Positions 33,401-41,760 of a stretch of DNA of 64,000 nucleotides are shown here, piece by piece. This DNA is from Candidatus Poribacteria bacterium. Lineage in GTDB: Bacteria > Poribacteria > WGA-4E > GCA-2687025. How positions within the stretch are numbered: the first letter of the stretch is position 1; each line of letters starts with the position of its first letter. The notes under the pieces were generated by a model that ran no database searches, was not told the DNA's origin, and saw only the letters and a program-made list of their open reading frames with translations. The stretch is taken from contig JAPPNK010000014.1 in assembly GCA_028818695.1 (NCBI GenBank), positions 32,237 to 96,236 on the forward strand, in the 5' to 3' direction. Made by a program: the position numbers and the translations under genes.

Positions 33401-35495
33401 ATGCGTCTGTCGGACCGGCCGCGGCGAATGTGTCGGATTTAGTCGATGCGTTTTCGCCTTCGACCATAACGCCCTCCGCCGGCGATCCGTCCATCTCCGC
33501 AACAACCCCGCTCAGCACAAACGCAGGGGGGCGAGGCTTGGGAATCTCAACCTGTATGTTCAGTTGAACAGACGCCGCATCGATATCCGCGTCCGTTATG
33601 ACATGCTCAAGCTCTCCGACCAGCGTTCGCGTTCCGTTCACATCCGCATAGGCGCGCGCGGCGATTGTTTGACCCGATTCGACAACTCCATTCACATGGA
33701 ACAACGTGATCGAATAACGCCCCTGCGCGTCGGTCAGATCGGGAGCCAAAACCTCGGCAGACTGCGTAGAAACGTTCTGAAGGGCGACCTCTAGTCCTGG
33801 CGCCGGCGTCCCGTCCATGTTTTGGACGGCGCCCGCGGCAACCAGCAGCTGAGCGACCTTTCGCGCCTCAACCGAAAAAACGTTTGAGGCGACATTTCCG
33901 TTCCCGGCGATGTCATGCGCGGCGTTTTCAGGTACGCTAACCTGAACTGCGCCGGAACCGATCGGATCAATCGACGCGCGGTACGTATCGCGCGCGCCTG
34001 AAAAGCCGGCCGCGGTCCCGTTCACAACGACCAGATCGTCTCGCTCAAAGCCGACCACATCTTCGTTGAACGCAATATCGATCTGAAATACGCCCCGCTG
34101 AACAGTTTGCGGTCCTGTGATCGAAACGGTCGGGCGATCCTCGTCCACTAACCCGACGCTCGCCGAATAGGCGTAAGAGACTGTCTCCGACTCCTGATCC
34201 GACGCCGGATGGTAACCTAGAGCGACGACAACGCGGTCGTACGCCTCTCCAAAACCGTTGATCATGTCGATATTCCGCACATCTGCCAGGCGGTTGCCGT
34301 CGAAGAGCAGCGCCTGCGCCTTCAGATCGATAGGCGCGTCAATCTTGACGAACAAGCTGCCCGCCCCGTCCGCCGGCGGATGAAACTCAATATACTGCGC
34401 CTCCCAGCCTAGCAGGGAGCCTCGCGTTTCCGCGGTCGGATATCGAAAATGAGCGCGCGTCGGCGCCGCCTGTATATCGGCAATCTGGATCGAATACCGC
34501 CCGTTTTCATGACGGCTGTCGTCCGCCGCCAGCGCGGCGATCCAGTCCAGATAGACGCTTGAAGCGGTCGCCCCGACGCCCAAATTGCGCAGCGCCGCGT
34601 CCACTGTCGGCATCCCGTTCCTCGGATTGCGCACAATCTCCTGTATCGTCGAGATGCCGCCGTAACGCTCGTAAAGATACAGCGTCCAGAGATAGGTCCG
34701 CCCGTAGTCCGCAAGCCGCCCCCCATTCTTCGGCCAGCGCGTCAAGGAGCCGGAAGGGTCGTTCTGAAAAGCGTTGATATACAGAGAGATGTCGTATCCG
34801 CACAGCGACTCCGCCAGCCCAGACATCCCTTCGTTGAGCCAATGCTCCTCGTCCCAGTCCCTTGCGGTATGCAGCAGGTGCTGGAATTCGTGCGCCGCGT
34901 TTCGGAACGATTCTGGGTCGCTCAAATCCTGCGGGTCCGTATCGATATACAGCATCTCCGTTTCGTTGCTGAACCGCTGCCGCGTCTGGTTAAGCTGGTG
35001 AAAGTAGCCCGAAATAAAGCCGCTGCCCGGGCCGGTATGCCAGTCCCGTATATCCAACAGCAGCAAGACGATGCGCGGATCGCCGTCAATGTCCGGCGGC
35101 GGTCCGAACGCCTCGGTGAGTATCTGGTACGCGCCGCGCGACGCATCGGAGGGCGTTCGCTTCTCAAAAGCGCTCAAAGCGGCGTCCGCGTCCGCTTGCA
35201 AAACGCGCCCCTCAGCCCACTCGCTGTCCTCCACATACACATAGCAGTAGTCGCCGACGGCGCGCAGCGTCGACGGAACCAAGTAGTTGCGCGCCCGCGG
35301 AAAATCGTAGGCGTAAAACGACCGCTGAGAGCCGACCTGACGGACCGCCGCATTTTGAGGCTCCGAGTCCGCCGCCGGTATCAAATCCATATGCCGACTG
35401 CGCAGCAGCTCCGTCCCGTCTATGCGGAACGCCGCGCCCGCCGCTTCTAAACAGACCCATGCGAAGACCGCTCCTGCCATGAAGAATCGTTTCAT
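30438..35495 (-). CDS. Giant modular surface protein: peptidase, Ig-like, repeats, WD40, dockerin
   Basis: A 1685-residue exported protein (signal peptide to about residue 21). In order: a zinc peptidase-like domain with HEFQH (H202, E203, H206) and NEGMSGLAE (E222); a bacterial Ig-like domain (about 455-535); six carboxypeptidase-regulatory-like/CNA-B-like units (about 540-1180), the middle four identical; a seven-bladed WD40 propeller (about 1185-1475; FSPDGQT repeats); a dockerin-like pair DVNGDGVVDFADL/DVNGDGVVDILDI (about 1477-1535); and a C-terminal FlgD/T9SS-like sorting domain (NPFNPETWIPF to the end). It probably sits on the cell surface, linked by dockerin-cohesin or the C-terminal signal (inference). 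ATG preceded by AAGGAACGGC. Confidence 0.85.
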   Translation of the reverse strand: MKRFFMAGAVFAWVCLEAAGAAFRIDGTELLRSRHMDLIPAADSEPQNAAVRQVGSQRSFYAYDFPRARNYLVPSTLRAVGDYCYVYVEDSEWAEGRVLQADADAALSAFEKRTPSDASRGAYQILTEAFGPPPDIDGDPRIVLLLLDIRDWHTGPGSGFISGYFHQLNQTRQRFSNETEMLYIDTDPQDLSDPESFRNAAHEFQHLLHTARDWDEEHWLNEGMSGLAESLCGYDISLYINAFQNDPSGSLTRWPKNGGRLADYGRTYLWTLYLYERYGGISTIQEIVRNPRNGMPTVDAALRNLGVGATASSVYLDWIAALAADDSRHENGRYSIQIADIQAAPTRAHFRYPTAETRGSLLGWEAQYIEFHPPADGAGSLFVKIDAPIDLKAQALLFDGNRLADVRNIDMINGFGEAYDRVVVALGYHPASDQESETVSYAYSASVGLVDEDRPTVSITGPQTVQRGVFQIDIAFNEDVVGFERDDLVVVNGTAAGFSGARDTYRASIDPIGSGAVQVSVPENAAHDIAGNGNVASNVFSVEARKVAQLLVAAGAVQNMDGTPAPGLEVALQNVSTQSAEVLAPDLTDAQGRYSITLFHVNGVVESGQTIAARAYADVNGTRTLVGELEHVITDADIDAASVQLNIQVEIPKPRPPAFVLSGVVAEMDGSPAEGVMVEGENASTKSDTFAAAGPTDASGNYTIAFFDPSGVVGEGETIAVYAYADVNGARTLVGDAEHVVTEAEIDTASAQLDIQVEIPKPRPPAFVLSGVVAEMDGSPAEGVMVEGENASTKSDTFAAAGPTDASGNYTIAFFDPSGVVGEGETIAVYAYADVNGARTLVGDAEHVVTEAEIDTASAQLDIQVEIPKPRPPAFVLSGVVAEMDGSPAEGVMVEGENASTKSDTFAAAGPTDASGNYTIAFFDPSGVVGEGETIAVYAYADVNGARTLVGDAEHVVTEAEIDTASAQLDIQVEIPKPRPPAFVLSGVVAEMDGSPAEGVMVEGENASTKSDTFAAAGPTDASGNYTIAFFDPSGVVGEGETIAVYAYADVNGARTLVGDAEHVVTEAEIDTASAQLDIEVEIPQPPAVFALSGAAFTLDGIPAAGLHITVQNETAQTEEFEAAAPTDAEGMFAAALTGAAVEEGDALIVRAYEIIDGERTLVGERTHTATKAEAEASEASVDLTINRLAHGGAVLATAFSPDGRLFATGGADRTPRIWQVQPRRLLFSLPGHTGSVAAVAFSPDGQTLASGSYDGSARIWNVQTGALVRELPGHTDRLYAAAFSPDGQTLATGGADRAIKLWRASDGKLLKTMTEHAGPVLAVAYAPDGQTIASGSADRTFKLWSADGKMIYSQKRHGRAVRSAAFSPDGQTIATGSSDETIRFWNAADGRHLLTVGGGGTGLVHSAAFSPDGQTLASAHHDGTIWLWAAGNGRRKRVLEGHTGTVYTIAFSPDGQTLLSGSRDRTFRFWHTPPPRVDVNGDGVVDFADLALAAAQYGQTENITADVNGDGVVDILDILLIADAIDQAAGWFAAPPAHAAAAFSSAHLDEAARWFADAERLVVKGSASRRGEAALRALLAAHAVSLPARSSLLPSYPNPFNPETWIPFDLSEASDVRLTIYNADGAVVREMDLGALPAGSYRSRVRAAYWDGRNNLGERAASGIYFVRIEAGGYTALRRMVLLK
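32261..33556 (-). repeat. Four identical 324-bp tandem repeats
   Basis: Units at 32261-32584, 32585-32908, 32909-33232 and 33233-33556 look identical base for base; even the antisense frames are the same in each. Every unit encodes one 108-residue domain of the giant surface protein. The flanking fifth and sixth units are clearly diverged. Confidence 0.93.
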
Positions 35496-35518
35496 ATGCC
35501 GTTCCTTTTCGTTATGAA

Positions 35519-35551
35519 GCTGCGCCTAAACGCGGCAGCGTTCATTTTTAA
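35519..35551. promoter_or_regulatory. Shared leader element upstream of the giant gene
   Basis: GCTGCGCCTA followed by GCGGCaGCGTTCATTTTT lies 24-56 bp before the ATG of the giant gene. Nearly the same 32 bp occur at 10436-10468 upstream of the alcohol dehydrogenase gene. It can form a small hairpin; whether it is a regulator site, a terminator or a repeat remnant is open. Confidence 0.35.
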
Positions 35552-35693
35552 GCAAAGCGACCGGCAGCCCGTCGTTACCGCGTGAGCAAGCCCCCGTTTC
35601 CGCGAGGGTATGCCCGGCGCAGAAATCTCAATGCGTCCGCGGCGCCGTCTGTATCTGATCCCGGTCAATATCGTCGTATGCAGGGAATATCTC

Positions 35694-36917
35694 CTATCGG
35701 AACGCCTTGCGTATCTTGGCGACCGCCTCGGCGATGTCGTCCATATCCTCCTGTTCAGCCAGAAGCATGTTTTGCATCAGCCAAACGCTGTCCGCCGCCG
35801 CCTTTTCAACATTCGGGCAAGGCTCTACCCGTATCAAATCGGGCCGCCGCTCCCGCAGACGCTTCAACGCAGGCGATTCCGACAGCGGCTCCATATAACC
35901 CGCCGAACATGGAACCCCCTCCGCCCGCAGCGCCGCGCAAAATTCCGCTCGGCTACGGCCTCCAAAAGCGTCTGCGTCGTACTGGCACATATAAAGATGG
36001 AACCCGTGAACGGACGCATAAGGCGCAAGCCGAGGCGGCGTCAATCCGCCGACATCCGTCAGCTGGCGGGTCAAATACGCCGCGTTCTCATTGCGAAGCC
36101 GCGTCTCCGCCTCCAGCGTTTCCAGCCGTACGCTCAACAGCGCCGCCAGATATTCGGACGGGCGGTAATTCCATCCGATGCGCGGATATTCCCACCGCTC
36201 CCCGTCCGGATGCCTGCCGACATCTTTAAAGGCGGCGACGCGGTTGCGTATCGCTTCGTCGTTCGCGACGACCATGCCGCCTTCGCCGGCGGTCAAGTTT
36301 TTGGAAGATTGGAAGCTGAAGGCGCCCGCGTCTCCCATCGATCCGACCTTTCGCCCGTTCATCTCGGCGCCATGCGCCTGGGCGCAATCCTCAATCGTTT
36401 TCAACCCATGCCGCTCGGCAAGCTGAACAATTCGTTCCATATCGGCGGGATGCCCTCCGAGGTGGACGGGCAGAACGGCGCGCGTCCGCTCAGGGTCGAC
36501 GGCCGCCTCCGCCGCCTCTGGACAAAGCGTGAACGTATCCGGCTGAACGTCCACAAAACACAGCGAAAGACGCCTGTCCAGCGCCGCGCTGGCGGTGGCG
36601 ATGAAGGTGTAGTTGGGAAGGATAATCTCGCCGGCGCCGTTGAATCCGTCCAGATCCAGCGCGCCTGTCAGCGCCGCCATGAGCGCGTCGGTGCCGTGCG
36701 GGGTCATGACGCCGTACGCCGCGCCGCAAAAGTCGGCGAAGGCTTGGGCAAAACGCTTCGCCTGCCTCCCAGGCAGACCCTCCGACCCGCTCAGATACAC
36801 CTGCCGCAGCGCCGGTTCGATCTTCGACTCCCACAGCTCCGGGCTGTTCTGGGGCCATTCAGGCCATCCCGCCGTTCGAATTGGCTTCCCGCCATGCAGC
36901 GCAAGGTCGCTTTTCAT
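35694..36917 (-). CDS. DegT/DnrJ/EryC1/StrS family aminotransferase
   Basis: A 407-residue PLP enzyme. Seen: Lys206 in QSSKNLTAGEGG forming the internal aldimine, D177 in IEDCAQAHGA contacting the pyridine nitrogen, and HGTDALMAAL for the phosphate. Members aminate keto-sugars for surface polysaccharides or antibiotics. This subtype, often found beside Gfo/Idh genes, begins with LALHGGKPIRT and may instead act on ketoses or inosose. Its ATG lies inside the original stop region of the sulfatase gene (ATGA), so the two were translationally coupled before the sulfatase frameshift. Confidence 0.9.
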   Translation of the reverse strand: MKSDLALHGGKPIRTAGWPEWPQNSPELWESKIEPALRQVYLSGSEGLPGRQAKRFAQAFADFCGAAYGVMTPHGTDALMAALTGALDLDGFNGAGEIILPNYTFIATASAALDRRLSLCFVDVQPDTFTLCPEAAEAAVDPERTRAVLPVHLGGHPADMERIVQLAERHGLKTIEDCAQAHGAEMNGRKVGSMGDAGAFSFQSSKNLTAGEGGMVVANDEAIRNRVAAFKDVGRHPDGERWEYPRIGWNYRPSEYLAALLSVRLETLEAETRLRNENAAYLTRQLTDVGGLTPPRLAPYASVHGFHLYMCQYDADAFGGRSRAEFCAALRAEGVPCSAGYMEPLSESPALKRLRERRPDLIRVEPCPNVEKAAADSVWLMQNMLLAEQEDMDDIAEAVAKIRKAFR

Positions 36918-36974
36918 GCGTCTTTGGGCGCTTTGTAGTTGTCGTTGTCAAAGCGCGCTCCCGCCATGACCGCT

Positions 36975-38309
36975 TCAATCCGCTCCACCATATCGGGATG
37001 GTCGGCGGCGATGTCGTTTGTCTCGCCGATGTCGGTCTCCATGTCGTATCAGCTCCGTCCTCCGCTCTCCGCCTTTTTTTTGCTTTACGGCTTTCCATTT
37101 TCCCATTCGCACGGCTTGGGAGAATCCGCGCTCATAAAATTCCCAGTAAAGGTACTCCCGATCCAGCGCGTCTGCGCCTTTGAGAGCTGGCAGAATGGAG
37201 ACGCCGTCCGCTTCCGGGTTGAAAGAAGCGCCCGCGATCTCGGCGGCAGTGGCAGGAAAATCCCAAAACGCCCACGGAACCGCGTTGACCGACCCAGGCG
37301 CGACAACGCCCGGCCAGCGCGCCAGCGTCGGAACGCGAATGCCGCCCTCGTATAGATCGCGTTTCATGCCGCGCAGGGGACCGGAGCTCTCAAAGTAATC
37401 GGCTCGATGCCCGCCTTCAGAGTGCGGTCCATTGTCGCTGGTAAAAATGACGCATGTGTTCTCATCAATGCCAAGATCCTGGAGCTTGTCAATCAGCCGT
37501 CCGACGTCTCTGTCCATGCGCGTGATCATGGCGGCTGTGTTTTTTTCTGCCTGCGGCCATTTCTCATCCGTGTACGGCTCGTCGGACGGAACCTCCATGC
37601 CGTTTCCCGTCTTCCGTCCAAGCTCATTGTGCGCATGCGGAATCGTGTAGGCGAGATACAGGAAGAAGGGCTGATCGGCGCTCTCTTCAACAAACTGCAG
37701 CGCCTCCTCTGTGAACATGTCATGCGTGTACTGCGTCCCAGGCTTCTCAAGGTTGCCTTCCAGCGTGACGCGCTCCTCGTTCCGCCACAGGTAGTCGGGG
37801 TAATAGTCGTGCGCATGCCGCTGGTTCAGGTATCCGAACCAGTAGTCGAACCCTTGCCGGTTCGGAATGCCGGTTGTGTCCGGTTCGCCCAGCCCCCATT
37901 TGCCGACGATGCCGGTCCGGTAACCTTGCTCTTTGAGCGTCTCGGCGACGGTCTGGTCTTTGGGGCGAAGCGGAATGCGCGCGTTGCCCCGCACCCACGC
38001 ATGCCCTGTGTGCATCCCTGTCATAAGGCAGCACCGCGACGGCGCGCAGACGGTGCTGCCGGCGTAGGCGTCTGTGAAACGCATCCCTTCTTCAGCAAAT
38101 TGATCCAGCCGCGGCGTTTTGATCCGCGTCTGTCCGTAGCAGCCGAGGTCCCCGTATCCAAGGTCGTCGGCGAGTATGAAGATGATGTTCGGCTTTTTCG
38201 TTTTTGAGTTGTCTCGCATATCGGTTCTCCGAGGGGCGCATGAGAGGGCGGCGGCCGACGCCGTTCCGACGGCAACGTTCCGCAAAAAATCCCGCCGCGT
38301 GATGGGCAT
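36975..38309 (-). CDS. Exported arylsulfatase-type sulfatase, 3' end frameshifted
   Basis: A 444-residue sulfatase in its present frame. Seen: a twin-arginine signal with RRDFL and a possible lipobox (LSCA, C24), metal ligands D48-D49, the formylglycine motif C88-A-P-S-R, and GKWGLG and FTSDNGPH. Formylglycine sulfatases need a maturation enzyme or an anaerobic SME; neither is in the window. After RTEL the frame turns into a basic nonsense tail. Without the single A near 37052, the frame would read YDMETDIGETND, as sulfatases do, and end at 36914, overlapping the aminotransferase ATG. Likely substrate: sulfated glycans (inference). ATG follows AAAGGAAAG. Confidence 0.85.
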   Translation of the reverse strand: MPITRRDFLRNVAVGTASAAALSCAPRRTDMRDNSKTKKPNIIFILADDLGYGDLGCYGQTRIKTPRLDQFAEEGMRFTDAYAGSTVCAPSRCCLMTGMHTGHAWVRGNARIPLRPKDQTVAETLKEQGYRTGIVGKWGLGEPDTTGIPNRQGFDYWFGYLNQRHAHDYYPDYLWRNEERVTLEGNLEKPGTQYTHDMFTEEALQFVEESADQPFFLYLAYTIPHAHNELGRKTGNGMEVPSDEPYTDEKWPQAEKNTAAMITRMDRDVGRLIDKLQDLGIDENTCVIFTSDNGPHSEGGHRADYFESSGPLRGMKRDLYEGGIRVPTLARWPGVVAPGSVNAVPWAFWDFPATAAEIAGASFNPEADGVSILPALKGADALDREYLYWEFYERGFSQAVRMGKWKAVKQKKGGERRTELIRHGDRHRRDKRHRRRPSRYGGAD

Positions 38310-38337
38310 GCTCTTTCCTTTCGGCTCTGCCGAGAGT

Positions 38338-39030
38338 TCAGCCCATTATACGCATTTCCGCGAGAGATTTCATGACTTTATGCGCTTTTGTGAAGTCATG
38401 GTTCAGGGTAAAAGCGTTCGGAACGGCTCCGATGAAACCGATTCCTCCCCGCGCGGCGCTCTCAACCCCTGACTGCGAGTCCTCTAGCGCCGCGCATCGA
38501 CACGGGGAAACCTCCAGCAGCTCTGCGCAGCGCAGGTAGATGTCCGGCGCCGGCTTGCGCGCCTGAATATGCGCATCGTCCCCGCACACAACAGCCCCGA
38601 AAATGCCGCGCCAATCCGGCAGCGCGCTGTTGAGCGACGCCTCCACAAAACGGCGAACCGAACTAGAGCCGACCGCCGTCTTCATTCCGCGCTCCGACGC
38701 CCAGCGGATCGCCTCCCGCGCCCCCGGCATGAGCGGCGCGCCGCGTTTCAACAGCTCAACATAAATGTCGGCGCGCTCGCGCACGAAGCGGTCCGACGCA
38801 ACGTTCAGGTTGAGTTTCTGAATCAACTTCTGCGCGTTCACTGCGTCCGATTTGCCGACAAACTGCGCGTGCAGCTTGTCGTCCATCTCGCGCTCTACCG
38901 CGTCCGCTTCCGCGCCGAAACGCCGCGCCGCCGCCTGAAACGCCGTCTGCTGTATCGGCTCCGTATCGACGAGAAGCCCGTCCAGATCGAACAAAACAGC
39001 CTGGATGCGGCTCAGGTCAACTGGACGCAT
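38338..39030 (-). CDS. HAD-superfamily hydrolase (beta-phosphoglucomutase-like)
   Basis: A 230-residue HAD phosphatase. Seen: nucleophile D15 and acid/base D17 in FDLDGLLVDTE, the SSS motif II near residue 125, K in RKPAPDIYLRCAELL, and EDSQSGVESA for the metal. It is a subclass I cap protein of the phosphoglucomutase/phosphoglycolate type; the substrate is unknown. ATG 39030 overlaps the upstream pseudouridine synthase by 19 bp. The sulfatase follows 28 bp downstream. Confidence 0.87.
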   Translation of the reverse strand: MRPVDLSRIQAVLFDLDGLLVDTEPIQQTAFQAAARRFGAEADAVEREMDDKLHAQFVGKSDAVNAQKLIQKLNLNVASDRFVRERADIYVELLKRGAPLMPGAREAIRWASERGMKTAVGSSSVRRFVEASLNSALPDWRGIFGAVVCGDDAHIQARKPAPDIYLRCAELLEVSPCRCAALEDSQSGVESAARGGIGFIGAVPNAFTLNHDFTKAHKVMKSLAEMRIMG

Positions 39031-39740
39031 TCCCGCAGCCTCCGTTCCTCGTCTTCGGTCAACCGCCGATGGCTCCCGACAGGCAGCCCGCCGAGGCGCA
39101 GCGGCCCGTAGGCGACGCGCGCCAGCCTTTTGACGGGCATCTGAACCGCCCTGCACATGCGCTTCACCTGCCGCTTGCGTCCGTCATGGAGCGCGAGGCG
39201 GAGGACGCTTTTGCCGCGCCGCCGTTGGATCCATTCCGCGCGGTCGGCTTTGGCGGGACCGTCCTTCAAGAGAACGCCCTCCGTGAGGCGGCGCAGCTGC
39301 GCGTCGGACGCCTGGGCGGCGGTCTCCACCTCGTAGATTTTTTGAACTCCGTAGCGCGGATGCGTCAAACGGAAGGTCAGCTCCCCGTCGTTCGTCATGA
39401 TCAGAAGCCCGCTCGCGTCCATGTCAAGCCTGCCCGCGTAGGCGACGCGCTCCTTCACATCTGCCAGCAGGTCGTACACCGTCAGCCTCCCTTGCGGATC
39501 GCGCGCCGTGGTGAGATAGCCGCGCGGCTTATGAAGCATGAGGCACACCGGCGGCGGCATCGAGTCGATAGGGCGGCCGTCGACGGCGACAAGGTCTGTC
39601 TTTTCATTCACTTGCGCGCCCGGTTCCAGAACCGTCTTGCCGTTGATCGCCGCGCGCCCATCGGCGATCAGCTCCTTCGCTTTTCGGCGGGACGCGGCGC
39701 CTGCGGCGGCGAGATACTTATCTAGGCGCATCGGCGGCAT
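39012..39740 (-). CDS. rRNA pseudouridine synthase, RsuA/RluB family
   Basis: A 242-residue enzyme converting uridine to pseudouridine in rRNA. Seen: an N-terminal S4 RNA-binding domain (MRLDKYLAAAGAASRRKAKELI) and the catalytic GRLDMDASGLL with D106. It is in the usual place after scpB (23-bp overlap), which favours the RluB branch acting on 23S rRNA. ATG at 39740, or 39731 (MRLDKYL). Confidence 0.92.
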   Translation of the reverse strand: MPPMRLDKYLAAAGAASRRKAKELIADGRAAINGKTVLEPGAQVNEKTDLVAVDGRPIDSMPPPVCLMLHKPRGYLTTARDPQGRLTVYDLLADVKERVAYAGRLDMDASGLLIMTNDGELTFRLTHPRYGVQKIYEVETAAQASDAQLRRLTEGVLLKDGPAKADRAEWIQRRRGKSVLRLALHDGRKRQVKRMCRAVQMPVKRLARVAYGPLRLGGLPVGSHRRLTEDEERRLRECVQLT

Positions 39741-40431
39741 CGTCTTCTGCTAACGGGTTGAACATTTCTCCGATCTCTTCAAGGGTCGGCAGATCGTTGA
39801 TGTTTTTTAAGCCGAAATGCTCCAGAAAGCGGTCGGTGGTGCCATGTAAAAACGGACGGCCAGGGGAGTCTTTTCGCCCCGTTATGTTGATAAGATTCCG
39901 CTCAATGAGCGAGCTCATGACGCTGCCGCTGTTGACGCCGCGTATCTCGTCCACATCCGCCCGCGTGACCGGCTGCTGGTACGCGACGATGGCAAGAGCC
40001 TCCAGCGCCGCCGGCGTCAACTTCGCCGACACCTCCTTCGTGAAGAGACGGCGCACCCAAGGCGCGTACGCCTCCCGCGCGATCAACTGAAAGCCTTTCT
40101 GCACCTCAATGATCTGGAACCCGCGCTCCGCTTCGTCGTATTCAAACGCGAGCTGTTTCACCAAACGGCGGACAGCGCGCGCGTCAACACTCTCCACCGC
40201 GTCCGCAATCTGCCTCGCGCGCAGCGGCTTCCCCGCCGCAAAGAGAATCGCCTCAATGACGCGCTTTGAACGCTCCAGCTCGGCTTGCGGGTCTGCCTCC
40301 TCCGCGCTCTTCGGTTCCGCGTCGATTGAATCGTTCTCGACGGCGCTGGACGGCGTCTCCTCCGCGCTCTCCTGTTCCGCGCCTGGAGCGTCGACCTCTT
40401 CAATCGATGGAATGCGGCTGTCGCTGTTCAT
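39718..40431 (-). CDS. scpB: Segregation and condensation protein B
   Basis: A 237-residue kleisin-associated winged-helix protein of the SMC complex. An acidic N-terminal extension (about 50 residues, Glu/Ser-rich) precedes the core with EAILFAAGKPL, LTPAALEALAIVAYQQPVTRADVDEIRGV and GRKDSPGRPFLHGTTDRFLEHFGL. Overlaps scpA by 32 bp and the pseudouridine synthase by 23 bp. Confidence 0.94.
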   Translation of the reverse strand: MNSDSRIPSIEEVDAPGAEQESAEETPSSAVENDSIDAEPKSAEEADPQAELERSKRVIEAILFAAGKPLRARQIADAVESVDARAVRRLVKQLAFEYDEAERGFQIIEVQKGFQLIAREAYAPWVRRLFTKEVSAKLTPAALEALAIVAYQQPVTRADVDEIRGVNSGSVMSSLIERNLINITGRKDSPGRPFLHGTTDRFLEHFGLKNINDLPTLEEIGEMFNPLAEDDAADAPR

Positions 40432-41203
40432 TATATCGGCTCAATTCAAAGGTATGCAGTTCGGGTCGGTTGGGAATCAATTCAATGTGTATCGGTCCAA
40501 GCGGCTCCTCCTGCGACGTTGCAATCTGGTTCATCCGCCCCAGCTCCAAAACGGCTAGAAAGACGCACACCAGCTCAAGCCTGCTGATATGCGGCAAAAA
40601 CAGCTGCGCGAATTCCAACGCGCCCTCCGCTTCAAGCCGATCCAGTATCTCATAGATCTTCTCTTCGACGGTCGCCGCTTCCTCTTCAAACGGCTCGTCC
40701 TGAAAATCGTCGTAAAACTCAAACGCCTCCTGATTCTCAACCGCGCTCTGAAACGCCGCTATCAGATCGAACAACGTCGCATGAAGCCGATACTCCTTCG
40801 AAGCGTCCTGTTCGTAGCTGGGATCGGGCGGACGGGTGAAGGCGTTCGCCCGCTGATTCTCCCGCTTTTCAAAATACTGCGCCGCCTCTTTGAACCGCTT
40901 ATACTGAATCAGCTGGCGCAGCAGCTCCTGCGCTTCAGGATGCTTCTCGGCGGCCGCTTGATTCGCGGACGGCAAAACGCTCTGCGACTTCAAAAAGAGC
41001 AGCGTCGACGCCATCACAAGATACTCGGACGCGATGTCAATATCGAGCGACTGCATCAGGTTCAGATAGTTCAGATACTGATCGGCGATGTCGGCGATCG
41101 GCAGGTCCTCAATCTCCACCTCCCGCTTTTGAATGAGCAGCAAGAGCAGACCCAGCGGTCCTTGAAACTGCGGCGCGCGGATTTCCAGCTGCGCGGTTCT
41201 CAT
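40400..41203 (-). CDS. scpA: Segregation and condensation protein A
   Basis: A 267-residue kleisin linking the SMC heads. Seen: QFQGPLGLLLLLIQKREVEIEDLPIADIADQYL at the N-terminus and LVMASTLLFLKSQSVLP, both typical; the C-terminal winged helix is around FAQLFLPHISRLELVCVFLAVLELGRMN. A 20-residue tail after it is unusual (ELSRYNEQRQPHSID). Start overlaps the DUF6886-like gene by 4 bp. No smc gene is in the window. Confidence 0.92.
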   Translation of the reverse strand: MRTAQLEIRAPQFQGPLGLLLLLIQKREVEIEDLPIADIADQYLNYLNLMQSLDIDIASEYLVMASTLLFLKSQSVLPSANQAAAEKHPEAQELLRQLIQYKRFKEAAQYFEKRENQRANAFTRPPDPSYEQDASKEYRLHATLFDLIAAFQSAVENQEAFEFYDDFQDEPFEEEAATVEEKIYEILDRLEAEGALEFAQLFLPHISRLELVCVFLAVLELGRMNQIATSQEEPLGPIHIELIPNRPELHTFELSRYNEQRQPHSID

Positions 41204-41760
41204 GCGCGTTCAACCTCCTCTCGCGGCTGAGCGTTTCCCATGCGTATGAACGAAAACGGAAGCGACGAGGCGAGTATGCGGTCGCGCAGATTCCACAGCG
41301 ACGGAACCATCCGCGCCTCCACGCCAAGCCGACCCAGGCGCCCCAGCAGATTCTCCATCGACTCGACGCCAACAGGCGTTACCGCCTCATACGAAACGAG
41401 GGCGCGCGCCGTGACGGAGCCTTCATATGTGTCTTGCGGAATGAAGGTTTCGGGCGGCAGCTCATACCGATACAGCCGCGCGGACAGCATGCGCTCCAAC
41501 CATCCCGCCTCAAACGCAACAACCGCCGGCGCCTCTCCGCCGCTGAGATGCACCTCTATATCGGCGCGGTCGCTCAAGGCGTTTGCGCAGTACGTGACGC
41601 GGGGGCATCCGCGCGGGAACAGGTACTGGTATTCATACGGCTCATGGATCGCCCAGACAGCGGGCTTCAGCGTCCGATGGCTCGGCCTGGGGCTGAAGAT
41701 GCGTATGCGCGGATCGTCGCTAAAATGAAACAGGCGGCCGTGGGCGTTCAGGTCAAGCAT
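41200..41760 (-). CDS. DUF6886-like protein, unknown function
   Basis: A 186-residue cytosolic protein beginning with LFHFSDDPRIRIFSPRPS and continuing with VWAIHEPYEYQYLFPRGCPRVTYCA, which resembles the small family annotated DUF6886. No catalytic site is known. It overlaps the DNA methyltransferase by 8 bp and scpA by 4 bp, so it is embedded in the operon. Confidence 0.7.
   Translation of the reverse strand: MLDLNAHGRLFHFSDDPRIRIFSPRPSHRTLKPAVWAIHEPYEYQYLFPRGCPRVTYCANALSDRADIEVHLSGGEAPAVVAFEAGWLERMLSARLYRYELPPETFIPQDTYEGSVTARALVSYEAVTPVGVESMENLLGRLGRLGVEARMVPSLWNLRDRILASSLPFSFIRMGNAQPREEVERA

Noticed and set aside
32261-33556. CRISPR array
   Set aside because: The repeats are 324 bp, contiguous and coding, with no spacers; no cas genes are present.
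31167-33794. Plus-strand open frame of 875 codons opposite the giant surface-protein gene
   Set aside because: It is the antisense of the identical repeats and of WD40 sequence, with arginine-rich composition and no domain. The minus-strand frame is full of recognised domains.
35610-36938. Plus-strand open frame of 442 codons
   Set aside because: Antisense of the aminotransferase, which has a complete PLP site.
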